The notes under the pieces: generated by a model
Database searches by the model: none
Told to the model about the DNA's origin: nothing
The model's input: only the letters and a program-made list of their open reading frames with translations
Assembly (NCBI RefSeq): GCF_001457775.1
Contig: NZ_CYSG01000025.1
Span: 1-35,936, forward strand
Direction of reading: 5' to 3'
Origin: Phaeobacter sp. CECT 5382
GTDB taxonomy: Bacteria > Pseudomonadota > Alphaproteobacteria > Rhodobacterales > Rhodobacteraceae
DNA: 35,936 nucleotides
Part shown: positions 1-7,050 of the stretch, one piece after another
Position numbering within the stretch: the first letter of the stretch is position 1
Layout: each line of letters opens with the position of its first letter
Program-made: the position numbers and the translations under genes

Positions 1-28
1 TGTACTTCGTAGGGGCCCAACTGCTCAT
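1..28 (-). CDS. IS5-family transposase, first nine codons only
   Basis: An ATG at 28 (minus strand) follows GGAG by about four bases and encodes M-S-S-W-A-P-T-K-Y before the window ends. IS5-family transposases of alphaproteobacteria often begin with a short stretch followed by a K-Y-K-T-T-N-W motif, and the visible residues fit the start of that pattern. Nothing of the DDE catalytic core is in the window. The assignment rests on the adjacent terminal repeat plus this short start. Confidence 0.6.
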
Positions 29-91
29 ATACTCCAGCTACCATGCTGGATTCACGAAATGAATCCCTCACCCGATTTGTGCAACAAAGCC
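1..91 (-). mobile_element. IS5-type insertion sequence, 5' end (partial)
   Basis: The terminal inverted repeat reads GGCTTTGTTGCACAAATC on the minus strand from position 91 leftward. The same repeat recurs at 35883, facing the other way. The element body runs off the left edge. About 60 bases inside the end lies a ribosome site (GGAG) and the start of a transposase frame. The repeat type and the first transposase residues fit the IS5 family (IS427-like elements). The exact IS name cannot be given from 91 bases. Confidence 0.8.
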
Positions 92-932
92 GGGTCAAAG
101 AAGAACTTGGTGAAAGCGGGACGGCCATGGGGACCGAAACCAAATCACCATCGCCATCAGAACCGACCTCGTATGGCTCGATCCGAAACGCGACTGGTGC
201 ACCCTTCGGGATACTTCTCTGCTTTTTCTGAACAATGAACACTGCGTTTTCAGAACCAGCACCTTCAGCCGGTTGCAGGGTGAGCAGCGTGTCGATGTTT
301 GCAGTCAGCGCAGAGGAGCCACGAGGACGACCGCTGTCGCTCGTGCCAACATGGTGAATAAACAGCACATGCGCGCCTGTTGCTTTCGCCAACCGCTGCG
401 CGTTCCCAATGACTCGGCTCGTATCACGGGCTGAGTTCTCATCTCCGTCGCCGATACTCAGGTTGAGCGTGTCGATGATGATCAACAGCCCATCGCAACC
501 CCAGTGTTTGCGAAACGCTGTGGCGTATTCGCCAAACTCATCAACCTCGCTTTGGTCCTGCATATCCAGCGCCATATCGAAGACTTCGAAGGGGGCCGTC
601 CCTGCCGGGGCAAAATTCATGTGTGGGTATGCCCTTTCCGAGATTCCTTCTGCATCCTCGGCGGCAACATAAATCACCGCAGATCGTTTCACGCGCATTC
701 CGCCAACTTCATGGCCCATCGCCACTTTCGAAGCATAGCAAGCGATGATGGCCGACTTCCCCATGTTTGACGGCCCTGCCAGCAATCCAACTTGCCGAGC
801 CAGGAGCAAACCCTTCACTATGTAAGAGCGGTTCAGATCAGGTGTGAACTGATTGACCAAAACGGATTGACGATCTTGAAATGATGGAGCCGGAATACGG
901 CAGTTCGAGTTGGTATCTTCCAGGAGCTTCAC
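92..932 (-). pseudogene. RepA/AAA_25-like ATPase, C-terminus interrupted by IS
   Basis: The frame opens with GTG at 932 after GAGG (eight-base spacing) and stays open to the left edge. Walker A is GPSNMGKS at about residues 53-60. Walker B is LLIIID at about 149-154, followed by an FIHH segment near residue 195. This layout is typical of RecA-fold RepA-type helicases and mobile-element ATPases, which often sit beside P4-type integrases. After about 280 residues the reading frame runs into the IS terminal repeat at 91, so the natural C-terminus is lost and replaced by IS-encoded residues. The Walker core is complete, so the truncated protein might still fold. A role in replication or maintenance of the integrated element is inference. 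The gene lies downstream of the integrase on the same strand. Confidence 0.75.
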
Positions 933-1002
933 TATATTTACCTCAATGTTCGTTGCTTCTTGGCGGCCTGCGGTTAGGTTTTCCCGGCGGCCAAAAAGTA
1001 AT

Positions 1003-1091
1003 TGGGTCCGCTTTTGTCCGGACCAAAACAAAACAAGAATATTTTTTTGGACGGACTGGACGCCCTCCCTTTATGGGAGGCGTCCAGTCCG
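1003..1091. repeat. Strong hairpin and GTCCGGAC palindrome upstream of the ATPase gene
   Basis: Arms at 1052-1069 and 1075-1091 pair over 17 bp with one bulged C and a five-base loop. About 35 bases away is the palindrome GTCCGGAC (around 1016-1023), with further GGTCC and GGACGG words between. No T-tract follows on either strand in the proper position, so it is not a classical intrinsic terminator. It lies between the integrase stop and the ATPase start, where an operator or a processing structure would fit. Confidence 0.5.
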
Positions 1092-1127
1092 CCCGAACAG
1101 CAACAGATGCAATCCAAGGAAACGCTA

Positions 1128-2357
1128 CTACTGAGGAGGCAGCACGCCAGCTTCAGCAAGAGCCTTGCCCCACAGCTCCATCAACTCGGAACGCGCCTCG
1201 AAATAGTCGCCACGATTATAGGCGCGCTCGACTTTGCTCCCCACATCATGCGCAAGAGAATACTCCTTCACCTCCCGCGAGAACTTCGTCTGCTCCTCCG
1301 CGAACTGACGAAACGAAGTTCTAAATCCATGCACCGTCAACCCAGGTCGGCTTGTCTGTAGGACCTTTCGCATGGTGTTTTCTGACAACATTTTGTCAGG
1401 TCTGGCGGGGGAAGGGAAAATGAGGCTGTCGGGGCCAGTCTTGAATTTCTCGGCTCGTTCCAAGAGCAGTTGCGCCTGGATGCTCAGCGGCACCGAAAAG
1501 GCTTCACGGGTTTTCATGTGGCCTTCAGGAATGTCCCAAACAAACTTGCATTCGTCGATCTCATTCCAACGCGCTTTTCGCACCGCTCCCGAACGGACCG
1601 CAGTGGCAATAGTGAAGCACAGCGCCAACGCGCCAACCTCTTCCTTTGCCTTGAATTCATCAAAGATCGACGCGGCTTCCAACCAATCGGCGGCTTTGAA
1701 ATGCTGAACCTTGGGGGCCTCGTTCCTTCGATTTTTTAGAACATCCGCTACAGGGTTCCCATCAGTCCTGATTTCTGTTTCGAGCGCATAGTCAAAGACT
1801 ACCCCCATTCTTTGCCGAACCCGGCGGGCAGTTTCGTGCTTGGCCTTCCAGATCGGATTGAGGATGGTGAAGATGTCCGCCCGCGAAATCAGATGCACTG
1901 GCTTTTTTCCGATGACAGGTGAAGCATAAGTCCGAAGCGTGTTGATCCACTGATCGACATGCTTTCCGTTGCTGCTCTTCGGAATGATCCATTCCTGATG
2001 AACGCGCTCAGCCAGCTCGTCAAATGTGATGAAAAGCTTTGCTGATGTCTCGGTCTGCTCTATTGGATCACCACCACCACGCGCCATCTTTCGGAACTCG
2101 TCCGCTTTTTGCCTGGCTGTCTCCAAGCTCACCACTGAGGTCGAACCAAGGCCAAAATCACGCCGCCGCCCTTGCACAGTTATTCGCAGCAACCAGCGGC
2201 TTGCGCCGGAAGGATCAACAACAAGATACAGCCCACCCCCATCGGTGTGCCTTCCTGGCGGTGCCTTCTTGATCATAGAAGCTTTGAGTCGTCGTTCAAA
2301 ATGACGCCCCTTCGCCTTGCCGCCCGGCGCGCCTTTGCCATCACCTGAAGTGCTCAA
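1128..2357 (-). CDS. P4-type tyrosine integrase (site-specific recombinase)
   Basis: This protein catalyses integration and excision of the island at the neighbouring tRNA-Ser gene. The N-terminal arm-binding domain (DUF4102 type) carries the family signature PGRHTDGGGLYLVV. The C-terminal catalytic domain shows the expected residues: Arg in SGAVR, the HGFR box, His in LAHDVG and the nucleophilic Tyr in AYNRGDYF. The stop codon is TAG at 1128. The start is uncertain. The chosen TTG at 2357 directly follows a purine run of eleven G plus AGA. A TTG at 2429 would add 24 unlikely residues translated through that G run. An ATG at 2276 would remove family-typical residues. With the chosen start the length is about 409 residues, normal for the family. 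Its position next to tRNA-Ser marks the island end. Confidence 0.9.
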   Translation of the reverse strand: MSTSGDGKGAPGGKAKGRHFERRLKASMIKKAPPGRHTDGGGLYLVVDPSGASRWLLRITVQGRRRDFGLGSTSVVSLETARQKADEFRKMARGGGDPIEQTETSAKLFITFDELAERVHQEWIIPKSSNGKHVDQWINTLRTYASPVIGKKPVHLISRADIFTILNPIWKAKHETARRVRQRMGVVFDYALETEIRTDGNPVADVLKNRRNEAPKVQHFKAADWLEAASIFDEFKAKEEVGALALCFTIATAVRSGAVRKARWNEIDECKFVWDIPEGHMKTREAFSVPLSIQAQLLLERAEKFKTGPDSLIFPSPARPDKMLSENTMRKVLQTSRPGLTVHGFRTSFRQFAEEQTKFSREVKEYSLAHDVGSKVERAYNRGDYFEARSELMELWGKALAEAGVLPPQ

Positions 2358-2487
2358 ATCTCCCCCCCCCCCACAATTCACCCCACAATAATCGCATCCA
2401 CACTGGATCCAACGAATGGGAAAAATCAAGCAATTTCAAAGCCTGAGCGGTTGCTCAGTTCTGAAAATACGCCATAAATTGGGGTAA

Positions 2488-2520
2488 TGGCGGAGACGAA
2501 GGGATTCGAACCCTCGAGAC
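2488..2520. other. Probable attachment site at the 3' end of tRNA-Ser
   Basis: P4-type integrases usually recombine within the 3' end of a tRNA gene and restore it. Here the integrase gene starts less than 140 bp from the CCA end of tRNA-Ser, and the island extends away from the tRNA to the left. The second copy of the core would lie beyond the left edge and is not seen in this window, so the exact limits are not defined. Confidence 0.45.
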
Positions 2521-2577
2521 CCTTCCGGGCCTACTCCCTTAGCAGGGGAGCGCCTTCGACCACTCGGCCACGTCTCC
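2488..2577 (-). tRNA. tRNA-Ser (anticodon GCU)
   Basis: The minus strand folds into a class II tRNA of 90 nt including an encoded CCA. The acceptor stem is GGAGACG/CGTCTCC. The D-loop segment GCCGAGTGGTCGAAGG is typical of tRNA-Ser. The anticodon loop holds CTGCTAA (GCT), followed by a long variable arm and the T-loop GGTTCGAATCC. Its 3' end faces the integrase gene. Confidence 0.97.
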
Positions 2578-3538
2578 GCTGACGGGTATATCCGTGCAAG
2601 CGGCGGATATACAAGGCCAATTTTCAATGATTTGCGATTTTTCTTTGAGAGGCCTGAAACCCTTGGAATCGCTCCAAATCGAGCAGGTGGAGGTCAGCTT
2701 TCGGCAAGGTTCGGTCAATTCTTTATGCCGATAACACCTACTGGCTTGGCTCGCCTGCGCTGAATCACCTTTGGGCGGTGACCCAGAAGAAAAGGGGGAA
2801 GTCGTTTCCGCCTCAGCCTGAAAGAACCCAACTCCGCTCTGACCGGAGGGGCGGGCATGAAGAGCAGCACACCAAATCACAATCCCCCCTGTGAAGGCTG
2901 TGCCCGACCAGTTTGCGGTGAACACCAGCATTGCTCCAGCAAAGGCAATGCTGCGATAGACCAGCGCCTTTCCCCATCTGCTGCCAAGGTCAGAGAAACC
3001 GCCCTGTACTGGAGTGAAGCCAGAGAAGCAGCATAGGGCATTTCTCAATGCCAGATCAGTCATGCCGACATCCACGGGCCCGAAACGATATCGATGGCAG
3101 GATGTCTGGACCCTAGAGGAGGCTGGTCGCACCCAGCTTTGGCTACGCCATGCTCGTTTTCCAATACCAGGAAATCTGATCTGTACTTCTAACCAGAATG
3201 ACTAAGAGTTTGAAATATTTGCGGAACCGAATTCGGAACGACCGGGAAGTCACCGGCACCGTTCTTTGGCAAGAATCCGACAACTGTTTTCTCAGATATT
3301 CCAACAATCATACACAACGTCATACGAGCTCGAACGTCATGCGCGACGATATCGGCCATGAGGTGACTCCAAGCCTTTCACGGGTCAACAAAAGACGACA
3401 AGGTCGGTTCCTGTCATCAGATCCGTGACACGGATCTCTTGTAGCCGGGAAGGAGTGACTTAGTTGGGCTCAGCAGGCGTTTGGGTCAATGTTGCGATGG
3501 AAAAGTCAAACATCTCTGTGGTTTTACAGGGGGGGAAG
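2578..3538. other. Gene-poor interval between two tRNAs, with two perfect dyads
   Basis: No convincing gene was found. The longest minus-strand frame here (stop 2539, first possible start 3132) runs into tRNA-Ser, has no good ribosome site and no recognisable domain. Two inverted repeats stand out. GTATATCCG/CGGATATAC (2586-2594 and 2604-2612) lies immediately upstream of tRNA-Ser. AGATCCGTG/CACGGATCT (3419-3427 and 3429-3437) has a single-base centre. The rest may be decayed coding sequence or promoter DNA for the tRNAs. Confidence 0.5.
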
Positions 3539-3615
3539 TGGCGGACCGAGGAGGATTCGAACCCCCGACCCCCTGATTCGTAGTCAGGTACTCTATCCAG
3601 CTGAGCTATCGGTCC
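3539..3615 (-). tRNA. tRNA-Arg (anticodon ACG)
   Basis: The minus strand gives a 77-nt cloverleaf including CCA. The acceptor stem is GGACCGA/TCGGTCC, the D arm is GCTCAGCTGGATAGAG, the anticodon loop is CTACGAA (ACG) and the T arm is GGGGGTTCGAATCC. The A34 of ACG is normally converted to inosine by TadA in bacteria, which is established knowledge for this tRNA. Confidence 0.97.
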
Positions 3616-3716
3616 ACTAAGCGCGGGGTTTAAGGTTCCTGCTGGGGAGATGCAACCTAAATCAGGGGGCTCAACACAGCTTTTTGCGAAAACAATTTCC
3701 CGGGATGGTTTTACAC

Positions 3717-3757
3717 AAAAGTCGCCGCGCGGGGAGGTAGTCCGGTGGCGACTTTTT
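3717..3757 (+). terminator. Strong intrinsic terminator-like hairpin with no gene upstream
   Basis: AAAAGTCGCC at 3717-3726 pairs perfectly with GGCGACTTTT at 3747-3756, followed by another T. This is the shape of an intrinsic terminator and could work in both directions because of the A and T flanks. A second copy of the right arm, ACTTTTGTG at 3763-3771, matches CACAAAAGT at 3714-3722, so two alternative pairings are possible. No protein gene reads into it from the left. It may end a small RNA or insulate tRNA-Arg from the TetR promoter. Confidence 0.55.
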
Positions 3758-3799
3758 AGGGAACTTTTGTGCTGCGATCGGTGATCGGGGAAATGTTTG

Positions 3800-3849
3800 T
3801 TGTCACACTTGACAATTTTTGACTGAGAGTTATTTGTCAGCTATGACAA
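3800..3849 (+). promoter_or_regulatory. TetR-operon promoter with two identical palindromic operators
   Basis: Two perfect copies of TTGTCA-N4-TGACAA occur at 3800-3815 and 3834-3849, with centres 34 bp apart. The first contains a good -35 hexamer (TTGACA, 3809-3814). The second overlaps the expected -10 region (TATTTG, about 3831-3836). Palindromes of this size over a promoter next to a TetR gene are the usual arrangement for autorepression. That the adjacent regulator binds them is inference. Confidence 0.75.
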
Positions 3850-3863
3850 TAAACGAGGCCGCC

Positions 3864-4454
3864 ATGTCCCGACCCAGCCTAAAAGACCAGCGATCTGAGC
3901 AAATCCTTGATGCCTACCTGACTTGTGTGGCCCGGTTTGGGCTTGAAGGAGCAACCCAGGAACGTATTGCTGCGGAGGCAGGAGTGAAGCGCCCTTTGCT
4001 GAGGCACTATCTTGGAAACAAGGAACAGATGATATCGGCGCTGACCACCTATGTGGACGAAAGCTTTGCCGCGTCGACCGAAGCTCTTGCCGTGGCCTTT
4101 GCAGAGATCAGCACTCCGGTGGAGTTGGTTGAGCTGATCTTTTCAAAGGGTGCGGCAAGTGATCCGCGCCTAATGCTTGCCTGGCAGGCCCTCACGGCCT
4201 CGGTTTCTGATCACCCGGAGATGCGCAATCCTTTGTTGGAGAGCCTTGCGCGGTTTCTTGGTGTGATTGCTGACGCATTGCAGCGTGTTGCCCCAGGGGT
4301 AGATGGCGGCCGGATCCGTGTCGTAGCCCAGGGGATTGCAGCGCCTTACATGGGGCTTGATGCCATGTCACCGCTGTGCCCGCCCGTCGAATGGCGCACA
4401 GAATTGAAACAGGCGGCGACCCTTCTTGCCGCCAGTCTGGAGGTGGACCAGTGA
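3864..4454 (+). CDS. TetR/AcrR-family transcriptional regulator
   Basis: This is a predicted ligand-responsive repressor. The N-terminal helix-turn-helix is clear: GLEGATQERIAAEAGVKRPL followed by LRHYLGNKEQM, within about the first 65 residues. The C-terminal ligand domain is variable and gives no substrate. The start at ATG 3864 is preferred because the further upstream TTG (3819) lies inside the promoter and operators. ATG 3843 is a second possibility but sits within the second operator, near the expected transcript start. The protein is 196 residues, normal for the family. Its stop overlaps the next start (GTGA), so it heads an operon with the membrane protein, oxygenase and reductase and probably represses all four genes. 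Confidence 0.9.
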   Translation: MSRPSLKDQRSEQILDAYLTCVARFGLEGATQERIAAEAGVKRPLLRHYLGNKEQMISALTTYVDESFAASTEALAVAFAEISTPVELVELIFSKGAASDPRLMLAWQALTASVSDHPEMRNPLLESLARFLGVIADALQRVAPGVDGGRIRVVAQGIAAPYMGLDAMSPLCPPVEWRTELKQAATLLAASLEVDQ

Positions 4455-4714
4455 GCCGTACAAGACTGATCAACTATCTTGCCTTGCCTGTGCTGCTGGC
4501 GGGAGCCGTCCTGGGGTACTACTGGCTTTGGGGACTGCTGTTTTTGTGGTGGCTGGTGCCCTCTGTCATGACCGGGCAAACGGCACTGGTTTTTGACATT
4601 CAACGCGATGAAGATCCCGTCCTGTTTTGGGCGGTGGTGATCATATGGGCGCTTTTTGGGGCCATGATGATCGCTGCCAGTCTTTTTCCCGCCTATTCAA
4701 TCTGGCTTGTATGA
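4451..4714 (+). CDS. Small membrane protein between TetR and Rieske oxygenase
   Basis: No family is recognised. The frame starts with GTG at 4451, overlapping the TetR stop by four bases, and encodes 87 residues ending nine bases before the oxygenase start. A hydrophobic helix spans about residues 9-34 (rich in L, W, G and Y) and a second spans about 56-84. A short polar segment between them (FDIQRDEDP) suggests a two- or three-pass inner-membrane protein. Tight coupling on both sides argues that it is real and works with the oxygenase. It could assist substrate entry or hold the soluble oxygenase at the membrane, but nothing in the sequence decides this. Confidence 0.7.
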   Translation: MSRTRLINYLALPVLLAGAVLGYYWLWGLLFLWWLVPSVMTGQTALVFDIQRDEDPVLFWAVVIIWALFGAMMIAASLFPAYSIWLV

Positions 4715-4723
4715 GAGGTCGCC

Positions 4724-5899
4724 ATGACACCTTTGGATATCAAAACGCCGATGTACCACCTCCTGCCTGTCGATGCCTATACCGCGCAGGACTGGTTTGA
4801 TCACGAACAACGCCAGATCTTTTCGCGTACATGGCGCTATGCCGGGCTGGTTGAAGATATCCCGGAACCGGGGCATTTCCTCGCGGTGCAGGCGGGGTTG
4901 AACAATCTTTTTGTCGTGATGGGGCGCGATCACCGTCTGCGCGCCTTTCACAATATCTGTCGTCATCGCGGCACCCAGTTGATCCGCGCTGTTGGGAAAA
5001 CACAAAAGGCGCTGACCTGTCCCTATCACGACTGGACCTATGATCTTGAGGGCAATCTGATTTCGGTGCCGGATGAGGCGAAAGAATATCCGGATGGTAT
5101 CGACAAGAGCTGCCTGGGCCTGAAGCCGGCTGCGGTTGATGTATGGCGGGGCATGATTTTTGTGCACCCGGATCCCACACCACCCAGTCTGGCTGAATGG
5201 TTCGGTGAGGTGGATCCCTTGCTGGGGCCGCATCAGCCGCAGGAATTGGTCGAATACCCGGAGGCGCGCCGAACTTACGAGATCAAGGCGAACTGGAAGA
5301 TCGTGGTCGAGAACTACATTGACGTCTACCATCTGAGCCATCTGCATTCGAATACCCTGCATATGTATGACCACGCTCGTGCCGAATTTGGCTGGAAGGG
5401 GCCGCATTATCATTTCTGGGAGCCTCCGGCGGCAGACTACGCCAAGGCGTTGGAGAGCAATCTGCCGACGCCGCGGGTGATCCCGGAGCCGCATGTCGGG
5501 GCCTGGGTGCCGATGCTGTTTCCCGGTATTGGGCTGGGTGCCAGTGAAGACAGCTGGAGTATTTTTGTCATCACTCCCCTGGCTCCGGATCTGACCCGGA
5601 TCGAAAATCGCACCAAGCTGGCAAACGCGTCTGCCTGGCAATTCCAGAAACAACTCTGGAAGAGCAGTGGGTTCTGGAAAGACTTTGGTGGGGCAAAATA
5701 TCAGGGTGATGACGTGACAGGGAGCGAGGATCCGATGGCGTCCGGAGACTTCACGGCGGAAGACGTCTATGCCTGCGAGCAGCAGCAGAAGTCCCTGACC
5801 AGCCCCTATCTGGAAATTGGGCCAGCATCGCAGGGCGAAAGCCCGATCCTGCGCCATCAGCAGGCGGTTCTGAATGCGCTCGGAGAGACAAAACAATGA
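4724..5899 (+). CDS. Rieske non-heme iron oxygenase, alpha subunit
   Basis: Terminal oxygenase that uses O2 and electrons from a partner reductase to hydroxylate or demethylate an organic substrate in the cytoplasm. The Rieske 2Fe-2S ligands are C79-x-H81 (CRHRG) and C99-x2-H102 (CPYHDW). The catalytic iron site lies in NWKIVVENYIDVYH, with His 203 and His 208. The bridging acid is probably Asp 200 or Glu 196. Length is 391 residues, usual for the family. The next gene, overlapping by four bases, is the reductase. Oxygenase-reductase pairs of this shape include glycine betaine, stachydrine and carnitine oxygenases (GbcA, Stc2, CntA types). Which of these it is, if any, cannot be read reliably, so no symbol is given. 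Confidence 0.92.
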   Translation: MTPLDIKTPMYHLLPVDAYTAQDWFDHEQRQIFSRTWRYAGLVEDIPEPGHFLAVQAGLNNLFVVMGRDHRLRAFHNICRHRGTQLIRAVGKTQKALTCPYHDWTYDLEGNLISVPDEAKEYPDGIDKSCLGLKPAAVDVWRGMIFVHPDPTPPSLAEWFGEVDPLLGPHQPQELVEYPEARRTYEIKANWKIVVENYIDVYHLSHLHSNTLHMYDHARAEFGWKGPHYHFWEPPAADYAKALESNLPTPRVIPEPHVGAWVPMLFPGIGLGASEDSWSIFVITPLAPDLTRIENRTKLANASAWQFQKQLWKSSGFWKDFGGAKYQGDDVTGSEDPMASGDFTAEDVYACEQQQKSLTSPYLEIGPASQGESPILRHQQAVLNALGETKQ

Positions 5900-7002
5900 C
5901 GTTCGAACGTATCCCGGCGACAGCTCCGGTACGGCCAACCCAGGAGGGGGACGGCTTTCACGTTTTGACGGTGGTGAGTCTCGAACGTGAGATAGACGGC
6001 GATGCTGCCAGCGTCAGCTTTGAGGTGCCGCCGGACCTGGCACCCTGCTTCGTCTGGTCAGCAGGTCAACACCTGACACTGCAGCTCGTCGTCGACGGAC
6101 AGAAAATACGCCGGTGCTACACAATCTCCAATCCTCCGGGACAGCCATTGCGGGTCACGGTCAAGCGCGCCAGTCAGGGAGGTGTGTCGGCCTATATCTG
6201 TGACAAGCTCGTGGTTGGGGACCGGGTGGAGGTGATGCCGCCGTCGGGTAATTTTGAACTGGTCGCCGACAGGCGGTTGCGGCGAACACATTATTTCTTT
6301 GGTGCGGGCAGCGGCATTACCCCGCTTTTTGCCATGATCAATGAGATGCTGACGGCAGAACCATATTCCACGGCGCATTTGATTTATGGCAACAGCGATG
6401 CCGGTAGCATTCTGTTTCGCCAGCAGCTGGAGGAGCTTGCACAGATTTATCCAGGCCGTTTCACGCTACGCCATGTTCTTTCCGAGCCGTCAATGTGGCA
6501 CTGGCTGACGCCATGGCGGCAGGGCCGCGTCGATGCGGCCGCTATCAAGGCCGCCCTGACCGAAACACCGCCAGTGGCACAGGATGTGCAGTATTGGATC
6601 TGTGGACCCGGGCGTATGAATGCAGATGTTACATCAGCACTGATGGCTTTGGACGTGCCCCGGTCGCGCATTCATCTGGAAAACTTCGGCGCAGGCACGC
6701 AGCAGGACACCAGTGTGACCGGTGTGGCTGCGACGGCCAGGGTCACCTTGAATGGCAGGACACAGGATTTGGCTATTGCAGCTGAGCAGACCTTGCTGGA
6801 GGCGGCCCGTGCGGCGGGTTTGTCTCCTCCTTTCCACTGCCAGTCGGGGGTCTGTGGTGCCTGTAAGGCCAGGTTGACCCAGGGCGAGGTGCACATGCGT
6901 GCCCACATGGCCTTGCAGGAGGAGGAGATCGAGCAAGGGGTTATCCTTACCTGCCAAAGTGTTGCGCTCGCTGACCAGATTGACGTCTGCTTTGAGGGCT
7001 AG
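5896..7002 (+). CDS. Oxygenase reductase: flavin/NAD(P)H domains plus C-terminal 2Fe-2S ferredoxin
   Basis: Electron-transfer partner of the oxygenase just upstream. The ATGA overlap at 5896-5899 indicates coupled translation. The N-terminal flavin-binding barrel carries RRCYTISNPP (about residues 71-80). The nucleotide domain has GAGSGITP (about 136-143) and ends with CGPGRMN. The C-terminal plant-type ferredoxin domain shows CQSGVCGACKA with a last cysteine about 30 residues later in ILTCQS. This order (flavin, NAD, ferredoxin) is that of GbcB- and PaaE-like reductases. It takes electrons from NAD(P)H and passes them singly to the Rieske centre. Length is 368 residues. It is the last gene of the operon and converges on the GMC dehydrogenase with 48 bases between. 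Confidence 0.92.
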   Translation: MTFERIPATAPVRPTQEGDGFHVLTVVSLEREIDGDAASVSFEVPPDLAPCFVWSAGQHLTLQLVVDGQKIRRCYTISNPPGQPLRVTVKRASQGGVSAYICDKLVVGDRVEVMPPSGNFELVADRRLRRTHYFFGAGSGITPLFAMINEMLTAEPYSTAHLIYGNSDAGSILFRQQLEELAQIYPGRFTLRHVLSEPSMWHWLTPWRQGRVDAAAIKAALTETPPVAQDVQYWICGPGRMNADVTSALMALDVPRSRIHLENFGAGTQQDTSVTGVAATARVTLNGRTQDLAIAAEQTLLEAARAAGLSPPFHCQSGVCGACKARLTQGEVHMRAHMALQEEEIEQGVILTCQSVALADQIDVCFEG

Positions 7003-7050
7003 GGCGGTGTTGCTTTGCTCCGAGGCTTCCTCTGGGTCTCATGTTTAGAC

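Noticed and set aside
1052-1091. Intrinsic terminator for the integrase gene
   Set aside because: The hairpin is strong, but on the minus strand it is followed by A's rather than T's.
2539-3132. Minus-strand open frame of 197 codons
   Set aside because: It overlaps the tRNA-Ser gene completely at its end, lacks a ribosome site and shows no recognisable domain.
4724-5899. Naming the oxygenase gbcA, stc2 or cntA
   Set aside because: Motifs are common to the whole family. Phylogeny would be needed to choose.
4697-5938. Minus-strand frame of 413 codons opposite the Rieske oxygenase
   Set aside because: Shadow frame. The plus strand carries all Rieske and iron-site motifs.
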